From: Nitrospinota bacterium
GTDB lineage: Bacteria; Nitrospinota_A; JADGAW01
DNA: 12,167 nucleotides
Assembly: GCA_015231815.1 (NCBI GenBank)
Contig: JADGAW010000041.1
Coordinates: 1-12,167 of the forward strand
Direction of reading: 5' to 3'
Shown here in pieces: positions 1 through 5,915 of this stretch. A model generated the notes under the pieces. The model was given only the letters and a program-made list of their open reading frames with translations, was not told the DNA's origin and made no database searches. Made by a program: the position numbers and the translations under genes. Positions within the stretch are counted from its first letter, which is position 1; each line of letters starts with the position of its first letter.

Positions 1-1
1 A

Positions 2-769
2 CATTTTGGCATTGTCCTTTTAGGGCGTTTACCTAAGAACTTTCAAATAAATGATGTCGCGAAGGAACTTTCTGTAAATGGTGTAACTTTTATGAATACA
101 GAATTACTTTGGGAACATTTTTATGAATTTGAATTTTGGTCGCAATTAGTAATTAGAAGTTTTTATAAACAACCAAAAGGCTTTAAACAAGTAGTTATTA
201 AACCTACAAAATTTAATATCTTTTCTAATGTAATTTTATTAGTTGGTGAAATAGGAGTTGGTAAGACGATAATTTGTGAACTTTTGTCAAAAAAACTGGG
301 TTTTAATTATGTTTCAACAAGAAAATGTGTAGCAAAACTTATTGGAATGAAAGATTTCGGTACAAAAGAACGCTCTGAATTCCAAAAGAAAGCAGATGAA
401 TTTATAAATAGTCCTACTGGCCCCTTAGATTTAGCGAATGAAATATTAGATAAGATTGATTCGAGAAAAGAAAACATAGCTATAGTTGATGGCATTAGGC
501 ACCTTAAGACAGTAAAAGAATTAAAAGTATTATGTCCTGGTTTAATCCTAATTTATGTTGATACAACACGAGATGATGCTTTTAGAAATTATAAGAATAG
601 AGGGAGTCTTAATATAAAAATCCATCAATTTAGGCATGAACGGTTCCATCACGTAGAAAGAGAAATACCTTCAATTAAATATGAAGCGGATGCATATATT
701 TTTAATGGTGGAAATAAGGAAGAATTGCTAAATGAGTTTATTAATTGGTTTAATGCAAATAGAAAATGA
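2..769 (+). CDS. P-loop nucleotide-kinase-like protein, 5' end outside window
   Basis: The reading frame is open back to the window edge, so the first ATG (position 92) is probably not the start and the gene is partial. Counting from that ATG, a Walker A loop GEIGVGKT lies at residues 52-59 and a strand ending VDGIRH at 132-137. This, with a later R-rich lid-like stretch, resembles dephospho-CoA kinase / small nucleotide kinase P-loop proteins, including archaeal UPF0200 types with a VVDGIR motif. The part before the P-loop (about 30 residues upstream of the ATG plus residues 1-25) ends in a pattern like the last strand and helix of Mrr/PDDEXK nuclease domains; this is a weak inference. The stop overlaps the next gene's start by four bases (ATGA), indicating translational coupling. 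The substrate is unknown: a nucleotide kinase or a small ATPase are both possible. Confidence 0.6.
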   Translation, partial: HFGIVLLGRLPKNFQINDVAKELSVNGVTFMNTELLWEHFYEFEFWSQLVIRSFYKQPKGFKQVVIKPTKFNIFSNVILLVGEIGVGKTIICELLSKKLGFNYVSTRKCVAKLIGMKDFGTKERSEFQKKADEFINSPTGPLDLANEILDKIDSRKENIAIVDGIRHLKTVKELKVLCPGLILIYVDTTRDDAFRNYKNRGSLNIKIHQFRHERFHHVEREIPSIKYEADAYIFNGGNKEELLNEFINWFNANRK

Positions 770-1389
770 AAAATGGCGGCTACGATTTAGGGTATAAAAA
801 CTGTGGATGTTTTTGGGGGCATAAAGCTGGCAGTCTAATATATAAAATCGATGATTTTATCAATAATTATAAAGGCCTAAATGTTTTAGACTTGGGTTGC
901 GGTGAAGCTAAGAACGCTATTTATTTATCAAATAAAGGATGTTTTGTTGATGCAATCGACATTTCAAAATTTGCAATCAAGAATGCAAACGATAGGCTCT
1001 TAAAAAATAAAAGAATTAAACTTAAACAAGCAGACGTTTTAAAATTTAAACTATCAGAGAATCATTACGATATTATTATTGCTTACGGCCTATTTCATTG
1101 CCTAAAAGAAAAATCCGAGATTATTTATTTGATTAGTAAATGTATGAATAGTTTAAAATTAAATGGTTATTTTATTGTCTGCGCTTTTAATTCACGTAGA
1201 CAGGAACTATCAATCGCTCATAAAGATTTTAAGCCGCTTTTATTACAGCATAAAGAATATTTAAGCTTTTTTGATAAGAATAAAATTTTATATGAATCTG
1301 ATAATGATTTATTTGAAACACACCCTCATAATAAAATTCCTCACACACATTCTATGACACGACTAATAATTAACAAATTAAATGGTTAA
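766..1389 (+). CDS. Class I SAM-dependent methyltransferase
   Basis: A 207-residue protein with a clear Rossmann methyltransferase fold. Motif I is VLDLGCGEA at residues 40-48, followed by the second acidic strand DAIDIS at 62-67, then an acidic loop QADV and a post-motif strand YDIIIAYGLFHCL. This matches the TehB/UbiE-like small-molecule methyltransferase group rather than a DNA methyltransferase, because no NPPY/DPPY motif is present. The N-terminus has an unusual GYKNCGCFWG segment (residues 9-18) that may form part of the substrate pocket. It starts inside the stop of the upstream kinase-like gene and overlaps the following SIR2 gene by eight bases, so the three are almost certainly co-translated. 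The substrate is unknown; the company of nucleotide enzymes suggests a nucleotide or base, which is inference. Confidence 0.8.
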   Translation: MKNGGYDLGYKNCGCFWGHKAGSLIYKIDDFINNYKGLNVLDLGCGEAKNAIYLSNKGCFVDAIDISKFAIKNANDRLLKNKRIKLKQADVLKFKLSENHYDIIIAYGLFHCLKEKSEIIYLISKCMNSLKLNGYFIVCAFNSRRQELSIAHKDFKPLLLQHKEYLSFFDKNKILYESDNDLFETHPHNKIPHTHSMTRLIINKLNG

Positions 1390-2212
1390 TTGCCCTCAAG
1401 AATTAAAAAAAGTATATAAAGAAGGAAGGTTATTACCTTTTATTGGCGCAGGTATTTCAATGTCTGTTTCATGGGATGTCAAAGGCCTAAAAAAAAGAGG
1501 CCCTTCATGGGAGGAGCTTGTAAACAAGGCTGCCAATATACTTGGTTTTGATGACCCAGACTTATTAAGAGTAAGAGGAACAGATTTACAAATCTTAGAA
1601 TACTTCAGATTAATTAATAATACAGCAAAATTAACAAATTGGCTTGTTCAAGAAATTAATCCGCCAGATGATGCCTTAAAAGATTCTGCCATACATAAAA
1701 AATTAACTGAACTTGATAAATGCAAAACATTTTATACAACTAATTTCGATGATTTTCTTGAACGTTCTTTTAATCTCTTAGGTAGAAATAACAAAGTTAT
1801 TGTACAAGAGCAACATATGTGTAGAGCCAATAACGATGAATGCGAAATCATCAAATTTCATGGTGATTTGAATCATACGGATATGCTTGTGCTCTCTGAA
1901 GCAGATTATGAAAGGAGGTTATCTTTATCAACTGAATTAGATTACAGATTTAAATCAGATTTATTGAATAGGACTGTTTTATTTCTTGGTTATAGCTTTA
2001 GGGATCCAAACGTTTCATATTTATTTCGTTTAATTACTGAACAATTTAAGAATAATAATGGGATTAGTAGTCCACGAGCATACATCGTTGTAAAACATCC
2101 ATCAGAATTTGAAAAAAAATTATTTAATGCAAGGCATATTGAAATATTACCTGCTAGAACAGATGATTTAACAAGTTTTATATGTGATTTACTTGAAAAA
2201 ATAAAAAATTAA
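1382..2212 (+). CDS. SIR2-family protein (probable NAD-consuming effector)
   Basis: A 276-residue SIR2-like (SIR2_2 type) protein. Visible hallmarks are the NAD-binding FIGAGIS near residues 20-26, TTNFDD at 119-124, the catalytic-type histidine in KFHGD (residues 158-162) and the C-terminal FLGYSFRDPN at 201-210. The four-cysteine zinc ribbon of sirtuin deacetylases is absent. Proteins of this type in bacterial defence systems (Thoeris ThsA, DSR, SIR2-APAZ) degrade NAD+ and stop growth of infected cells. That this one is an NADase effector follows from family knowledge and was not tested. It is essentially a bare SIR2 domain with no fused sensor, so sensing would have to come from neighbours. 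It overlaps the methyltransferase upstream, and the HAM1-like gene begins three bases after its stop. Confidence 0.85.
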   Translation: MVNCPQELKKVYKEGRLLPFIGAGISMSVSWDVKGLKKRGPSWEELVNKAANILGFDDPDLLRVRGTDLQILEYFRLINNTAKLTNWLVQEINPPDDALKDSAIHKKLTELDKCKTFYTTNFDDFLERSFNLLGRNNKVIVQEQHMCRANNDECEIIKFHGDLNHTDMLVLSEADYERRLSLSTELDYRFKSDLLNRTVLFLGYSFRDPNVSYLFRLITEQFKNNNGISSPRAYIVVKHPSEFEKKLFNARHIEILPARTDDLTSFICDLLEKIKN

Positions 2213-2215
2213 CAA

Positions 2216-2839
2216 ATGATTGAAGTTAATTACGTGACAAGTAGTAAGTTTAAAAAAGAAGAAAATTGTGAATTTTCTAAAAATTGTAAATTAACTGATG
2301 GTAGCCTAATTAAAGATATATTTAAGTTTACTTTGCATACCCTTAACATAGCTGAAAGATTAGAGGTTGATATAGAGGAAATGGTAAAACATGAAGTCAA
2401 AGAAGCGTATAGCTCTTTAAGAATTCCTTGTATTGTTGAGCATGCAGGACTTATCTTTAAGGATTATGATAGAAGAAATTACCCCGGTGGTTTGACTAAA
2501 CCTTTATGGAATACTTTAGGTGATGACTTTATACTCGAAACCAATTCTTCTAATAGAGAAGCTACAGCAAGAGCCGTAATTGGCTACTGTGATGGAAAGA
2601 CTATTAAAACATTTATTGGAGAAACAAAGGGATTTCTTGCAGACAAACCAAGAGGAGATCGAAAATTTTATTGGGATACGGTCTTTATTCCTGATAAGAC
2701 TTTAAATCTTACTTATGCTGAGATTGTACAACAAAAAGGTCTTGATTATAAACTAATACATTTTTCACAATCTGCTAAAGCTATGATTAAATTCCTTGAA
2801 TTCCTTAGAAATAATCATGATTGTGATTTGTGGGGGTAA
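2216..2839 (+). CDS. Divergent HAM1/ITPase-like nucleoside triphosphate pyrophosphatase
   Basis: A 207-residue protein with the overall HAM1/RdgB plan: an N-terminal strand and TSSKFK loop (residues 8-13), a central IVEHAGL (73-79) followed by a PGG turn (90-92), and KPRGDRKFYWDTVFIP (144-159), equivalent to the family's EPRGxxGFGYDPIFxP. Canonical members hydrolyse ITP, XTP and dITP to monophosphates plus pyrophosphate. Two key sites differ. The aspartate pair of the usual DDSGL/EDSGL becomes EHAGL, and the base-reading SHR near the C-terminus becomes SQS (184-186). Substrate and possibly chemistry are therefore likely changed. It starts three bases after the SIR2 stop and lies nine bases before the Dam-like gene, inside the same operon. 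No Shine-Dalgarno site is seen; the leader is A-rich. Confidence 0.75.
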   Translation: MIEVNYVTSSKFKKEENCEFSKNCKLTDGSLIKDIFKFTLHTLNIAERLEVDIEEMVKHEVKEAYSSLRIPCIVEHAGLIFKDYDRRNYPGGLTKPLWNTLGDDFILETNSSNREATARAVIGYCDGKTIKTFIGETKGFLADKPRGDRKFYWDTVFIPDKTLNLTYAEIVQQKGLDYKLIHFSQSAKAMIKFLEFLRNNHDCDLWG

Positions 2840-2848
2840 TAATCTTTA

Positions 2849-3679
2849 ATGAGTGTTGATCACCCAATTAACCCTTTCCTAAGATGGGCTGGAGGCAAAA
2901 GATGGTTAAGAAAACATTTAAATGCAATTATAAAAATTGACAACTACGATAATTATCATGAGCCTTTCCTAGGGGGAGCTTCAATTTTTCTTTCTCTTAT
3001 TCCAAAAAATGTTTCATATCTTTCTGATTGTAATTCTGAATTGATCGATACATTTAAATCAATAAAAGAAGACCCATTAAAAGTTATCGAGGAATTAAGT
3101 AAATTCAAAAACAATAAACAAGATTATTATTTAATTCGTGAGATTAAATTTAAAAACCCATGGAAAAAAGCTGCTCAATTTATATATTTAAATCAAACAT
3201 CATTTAATGGCCTTTACCGAGTAAATTTAAAAGGTAACTACAATGTCCCTTATGGTTATAGGAAGTGTAAGATTTATGATCAAAACCAGTTTCTTACAAT
3301 ACAAAAGAGATTTGAGAATGTAATTTTTCAATCGGGAGATTTTGAATTGGTTTTAGAAAATATAAAAGAGAATGATATCGTTTTTCTTGATCCCCCTTAT
3401 GTAGTATCACATTATAAAAATGGATTTATTAAATACAACAAAAAATTGTTCTCACTTTCTGATCAATATAGATTAAAGGATGTAATCTCATCCATTTGTA
3501 AAGTTGGTGCATTTTATGTGCTAACTAATGCCGCACATAAAACAATTTTTGAGATTTTCAGTAAAGATTCTAATTTTATTGAACTCTATAGAAATTCATT
3601 AATTGGTGGTAAAAAGGCTGAAAGGGGAAAAGTAATGGAATTACTTTTCACAAATATTCCTTATGATTTGAAACCTTAG
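2849..3679 (+). CDS. Dam-type DNA N6-adenine methyltransferase (D12 class)
   Basis: A 276-residue protein, the size of E. coli Dam. SAM-binding motif X is FLRWAGGK (residues 10-17), motif I is HEPFLGGAS (37-45), the catalytic motif IV is DPPY (181-184), and the family segment YLNQTSFNGLYRVN occupies 113-126. The C-terminal block GKKAERGKVMELLFTN also fits Dam/DpnII-type enzymes. It should methylate adenine in a short site; GATC is plausible by family but the specificity cannot be read from sequence alone. No adjacent gene inside the window is a clear matching restriction enzyme, unless the kinase-like first gene carries a nuclease domain outside the window. It is the last gene of the five-gene + strand operon. 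The next gene, on the - strand, converges on it with about 20 bases between. Confidence 0.9.
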   Translation: MSVDHPINPFLRWAGGKRWLRKHLNAIIKIDNYDNYHEPFLGGASIFLSLIPKNVSYLSDCNSELIDTFKSIKEDPLKVIEELSKFKNNKQDYYLIREIKFKNPWKKAAQFIYLNQTSFNGLYRVNLKGNYNVPYGYRKCKIYDQNQFLTIQKRFENVIFQSGDFELVLENIKENDIVFLDPPYVVSHYKNGFIKYNKKLFSLSDQYRLKDVISSICKVGAFYVLTNAAHKTIFEIFSKDSNFIELYRNSLIGGKKAERGKVMELLFTNIPYDLKP

Positions 3680-3700
3680 CTATATTAGTAGCTTACTTTC

Positions 3701-3868
3701 CTAAAAACCATTTTCTTTTTTGAAGGACTTGAAGGTTTTACGTGCTTTCACAAGGTCGTTGGATAATTCGGGGAGTTGGTTATAGTCGGTCATAAGACTA
3801 TCTTCCACAATATCGTGAATTTGTCCAGCAATTCCCATTGTTTTCTTGAGTATATAATGGTTTTTCAT
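3701..3868 (-). pseudogene. Shortened copy of the DUF683/CCE_0567-like nif-associated gene
   Basis: From the internal ATG at 3868 this frame gives 55 residues. The last 43 match the intact gene at 4935-5129 at 32 positions, including the IAGQIHDIVE core and the TDYNQLPELS block. The usual N-terminal helix is cut short: upstream of about residue 8 the sequence becomes REP hairpin DNA. A longer frame from 3976 exists, but its first 36 residues are translated REP sequence, so that start is rejected. It could be an expressed short paralog or a remnant left when the REP/RAYT element arrived. The histidine-aspartate pair thought to matter in this metalloprotein family is retained. No Shine-Dalgarno site is seen. 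Confidence 0.6.
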
Positions 3869-3873
3869 TAATT

Positions 3874-3959
3874 CAAGCCCAACGGGCTTGTATAAACCAG
3901 CCCGGGGCAACGCTCTGGGAATAAATAAACCACCACCCTTGATTAGCCCTGAAGGGGCG
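3874..3959 (-). repeat. Left REP unit, inverted relative to the right array
   Basis: Three hairpins follow one another: CAAGCCC/GGGCTTG (3874-3890, 3-base loop), an imperfect CCCGGGGCAACGCTCTGGG (3901-3919), and GCCC-TGAAG-GGGC (3946-3958). Their reverse complements match the three hairpins of each array unit at 4428-4918, in the expected order. The last hairpin ends 10 bases before the transposase ATG, so it forms the left boundary of that gene. Confidence 0.8.
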
Positions 3960-3967
3960 ACGTAACC

Positions 3968-4420
3968 ATGCCGCAATCTTTGTCAAAAATCCTCGTCCAT
4001 ATTGTCTTCAGCACAAAATCGAGAAGACCATTCATCAAAGAGCCAATTCAAAAAGAGTTGTACGCATATATGGCAACAATTCTGAAAGGTTGCGAAAGCC
4101 CTGCGATTATTATCGGGGGTGTCGATGATCATGTCCATATTCTTTGTCGACTGTCTAAATCCGAAAAGTTGTTTTCTGTTATTGAAGAGGTAAAAAAGAA
4201 ATCCTCCAAATGGATTAAAACAAAAGGTAAGGAGTATGAAGAGTTTTATTGGCAAAAAGGATACGGCGCCTTTTCCATTGGCAGTTCTCAGGTTGACGAC
4301 CTAAAGCGGTACATTAATAATCAAAAAGAGCATCACTCTCAAAGAAGTTTTCAGGATGAATATCGGGGTTTATTGAAACGATATGATGTCGAATATAACG
4401 AAAGTTATTTGTGGGATTAG
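3968..4420 (+). CDS. REP-associated tyrosine transposase (IS200-like, Y1 HUH family)
   Basis: A 150-residue Y1 transposase (PF01797 type). The HUH metal-binding motif HVH is at residues 55-57. The nucleophile is most likely Tyr115 in RYINNQ, with Gln119 four residues later, matching the Y127/Q131 arrangement of the IS608 TnpA. The WQKGYGAFSI strand (95-104) and the NQKEHH helix are typical of the single-domain group found as RAYTs. Such enzymes nick single-stranded DNA at foldback hairpins. The gene is bracketed by inverted REP hairpins that end 10 bases before its start and begin 9 bases after its stop, which supports the RAYT rather than the ordinary IS200 label. There is no tnpB partner. 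All catalytic residues are present, so it may be active. Confidence 0.9.
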   Translation: MPQSLSKILVHIVFSTKSRRPFIKEPIQKELYAYMATILKGCESPAIIIGGVDDHVHILCRLSKSEKLFSVIEEVKKKSSKWIKTKGKEYEEFYWQKGYGAFSIGSSQVDDLKRYINNQKEHHSQRSFQDEYRGLLKRYDVEYNESYLWD

Positions 4421-4427
4421 TTTAAGT

Positions 4428-4918
4428 CGCCCTTTCAGGGCTTGTGTAGCAGGGAATTGTTTGATACCTAGGGCGTTGCCCTAGGCTGATATATTTCGCC
4501 CCGTTGGGGCTTTTGGTTTTACGATCATTACTCCACGAAACGTTGCTCTGGGTTGATATAACTCGCCCTTTCAGGGCTTGTGTAGCAGGGAATTGCTTGA
4601 TACCTAGGGCGTTGCCTTAGGCTGGTATATTGCGCCCCTTTGAGACTTTTTGTTTTTGCGACATTACTTTACGGAATGTTGCTCTGGGTTGGTATAATTT
4701 GCCCTTTCAGGGCTTGTGTAGCGATGAATTGTTTGATACCTAGGGCGTTGCCCTAGGCTGGTATATTGCGCCCCGTTTGGGCTTTTTGTTGCAAACATTA
4801 CTTCACGAAACGTTGCTCTGGGTTGGTATAACTTGCCCTTTCAGGGCTTGTATAGCGGGGGATTGTTTAATACCTAGGGCGTTGCCCTAGGCTGGTATAT
4901 TTCGCCCCGTTGGGGCTT
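4428..4918 (+). repeat. Tandem array of about 136-bp REP units (3 full, 1 partial)
   Basis: This gene-free stretch (4421-4934) is filled by a repeat. Units begin at about 4428, 4564, 4700 and 4834, giving periods of 136, 136 and 134. Each has hairpin GCCCTTTCAGGGC, a roughly 17-base spacer, the strong palindrome CCTAGGGCGTTGCCCTAGG, then GCCCCGTTGGGGC, then a decayed half-palindrome ending CGTTGCTCTGGGTT. The fourth unit stops after the third hairpin. Units differ by scattered substitutions, some of which break stems (for example GCCTTAGG in unit 2). No coding frame is convincing here. Confidence 0.9.
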
Positions 4919-4934
4919 TAAAAGCCGAATAAAA

Positions 4935-5129
4935 CTATAAACCGTTTTGTTTTTTGAAGGACTTGTAGGCGTTACAGGCTTCTACAATTTCTTTGGACAG
5001 TTCAGGAAGTTGATTGTAATCGGTCATAAGAGACTCTTCAACAATATCGTGGATTTGTCCTGCGATTTCCGAGGTTTTTCTTTTGAGTTTTGCCAGTTCT
5101 TTTTTTTTCTCAATTTCGTCCATTGTCAT
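4935..5129 (-). CDS. DUF683/CCE_0567-like small nif-associated protein
   Basis: A 64-residue, highly charged, helical protein with the family pattern LKRKTSEIAGQIHDIVE then a hydrophilic turn (TDYNQLPELS) and a second helix with AYKSFKK. This matches the Rop-like / CCE_0567 metalloprotein family (PF05082), found almost only in nif clusters, usually beside nifX and a DUF269 gene. It is thought to form a two-helix hairpin that dimerises and binds metal. The conserved histidine is residue 27 here. Its biochemical role is not established. It is the last gene of the nif set in this window, 339 bases after nifZ, with a heptamer repeat directly before the ATG and no clear Shine-Dalgarno. A shortened second copy lies at 3701-3868. 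Confidence 0.75.
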   Translation of the reverse strand: MTMDEIEKKKELAKLKRKTSEIAGQIHDIVEESLMTDYNQLPELSKEIVEACNAYKSFKKQNGL

Positions 5130-5132
5130 TCA

Positions 5133-5160
5133 GTAAAAAGTAAGTAGTGAAAAGTGAATA
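5133..5160. repeat. Heptamer repeat array (4 units) before the DUF683-like gene
   Basis: Four 7-base units GTAAAAA, GTAAGTA, GTGAAAA, GTGAATA on the + strand. On the coding strand they read as TTCAC/TTTAC-type units ending a few bases before the ATG at 5129. They run opposite to the array at 5454-5488. Confidence 0.65.
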
Positions 5161-5202
5161 ATAATAACCACTCGTTCCTTGCTCCTCCTAGGAGGGGAAG
5201 TT

Positions 5203-5404
5203 CATTCATTTTTTTACTTGTCCAAAAAAACGAATCAAAAAAAAGACACTCTTATTTTGCAATCCTGTAAAAAACCTTTCTTCACAACAAAACCGTCTTG
5301 CAATGCTGAGAACTCGCCAATAAGTGGCTCGTCAGCAAAAAACCGAAAGACTGTTTTCTTGCTCAAAAGGTCGCAAAATAAAGAGGGTTTAAAAATTCTC
5401 AAAA
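5203..5404. repeat. MITE-like dispersed repeat, copy A
   Basis: This occupies most of the 5130-5468 gap. It begins TTCATTTTTTTACTTGTCC and ends near TTTAAAAATTCTC. Inside is an inverted repeat: GACACTCTTATTTTGC at 5245-5260 against GGTCGCAAAATAAAGAGGG at 5369-5387. The central block TGCTGAGAACTCGCCAA is shared exactly with copy B. An 88-codon + strand frame across it is judged non-coding because its similarity to copy B is at the DNA level and the frame is not preserved. Confidence 0.8.
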
Positions 5405-5453
5405 GCTACTCAAACAGCCAAACAAATACAAGGAAAAGTAAATAAGGAGATTC

Positions 5454-5488
5454 TTCACTGATTACTCATCACCCGTCACTCATCACTT
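5454..5488. repeat. Heptamer repeat array (5 units) overlapping the nifZ stop
   Basis: Units TTCACTG, ATTACTC, ATCACCC, GTCACTC and ATCACTT follow without gaps. The last codons of nifZ (MSDG and the TGA) lie inside the array, so the repeat has supplied the protein's extreme C-terminus. Confidence 0.75.
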
Positions 5489-5915
5489 TTTTAATTTGTT
5501 GATTGGTAACAACATAGCGTTGATCCTCAAAACCGTGAAACCGCACTTCGTAAACATAACCGTGGGACTCATGATAGCGAACACCAACAACAGTTCCCAA
5601 CGTATCTTTAGGTACATTTCCGGTTTTGGAGGCAAGCTCCATTATCGCAAAAACACTGCTTCCTTTTTGATGTTGAGCTGGCGACCAGCTAAGCTCCCCT
5701 GAAATCAGTTCATGCTCACGAAAACCTATCAGTCGATCATCATCAAGAAAATGCACATCGTAAACAACACCACTAATTAACTCGCCAAATTGCTTAACGT
5801 AACCAACGGCTCCGGCTTCCTTAATGAGTTCACCTCGTTGAGCACCGTAAACAGTGCCGTCGTTGACAACATCGTAAAGAGCCCTAACTTTCGAGCCCTG
5901 CTGGAACCGAGACAT
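5469..5915 (-). CDS. nifZ: Nitrogen fixation protein NifZ
   Basis: A 148-residue protein with two NifZ-type SH3-like repeats. The first (about residues 5-70) contains VRALYDVVNDGTVYG and GYVKQFGELISGVVYDVHFL. The second (about 85-145) contains TLGTVVGVRYHESHGYVYEVRF. The two-domain length resembles A. vinelandii NifZ. In that organism NifZ helps formation of the second P-cluster of the MoFe protein, so it acts with NifD and NifK. The start at 5915 is preferred because GGAGG lies eight bases before it. An upstream ATG at 5942 adds nine residues unlike the family and sits on the other side of that site. The gene overlaps the end of nifW by about 32 bases. The last residues come from a heptamer repeat. 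Confidence 0.88.
   Translation of the reverse strand: MSRFQQGSKVRALYDVVNDGTVYGAQRGELIKEAGAVGYVKQFGELISGVVYDVHFLDDDRLIGFREHELISGELSWSPAQHQKGSSVFAIMELASKTGNVPKDTLGTVVGVRYHESHGYVYEVRFHGFEDQRYVVTNQQIKKVMSDG

Larger units (their letters stand above)
3874..4918 (+). mobile_element. RAYT gene with flanking REP elements
   Basis: The unit consists of an inverted REP set on the left, the transposase gene, and direct REP units on the right expanded into a tandem array. It separates the shortened and intact copies of the small nif-associated gene. The outer limits are taken from the outermost recognisable hairpins; no target-site duplication was found, as expected for Y1 transposases. Confidence 0.65.

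Noticed and set aside
3678..3693. Terminator after the Dam-type gene
   Set aside because: AGCTA/TAGCT is only a 5-bp AT-rich stem without a following U-run; too weak to call.
3869..3976. Upstream 36-residue extension of the short DUF683-like frame (start at 3976)
   Set aside because: These residues are translated REP hairpin DNA overlapping the left edge of the transposase element; the internal ATG at 3868 fits the homologous gene better.
4428..4918. CRISPR array
   Set aside because: The repeats are about 136 bp with similar sequence throughout the whole unit. There are no short repeats with unique spacers and no cas genes.
5179..5445. + strand 88-codon frame as a gene
   Set aside because: It lies across a dispersed DNA repeat (copy A), has low-complexity Lys/Ser/Asn-rich translation and no recognisable domain, and its frame is not kept in copy B.
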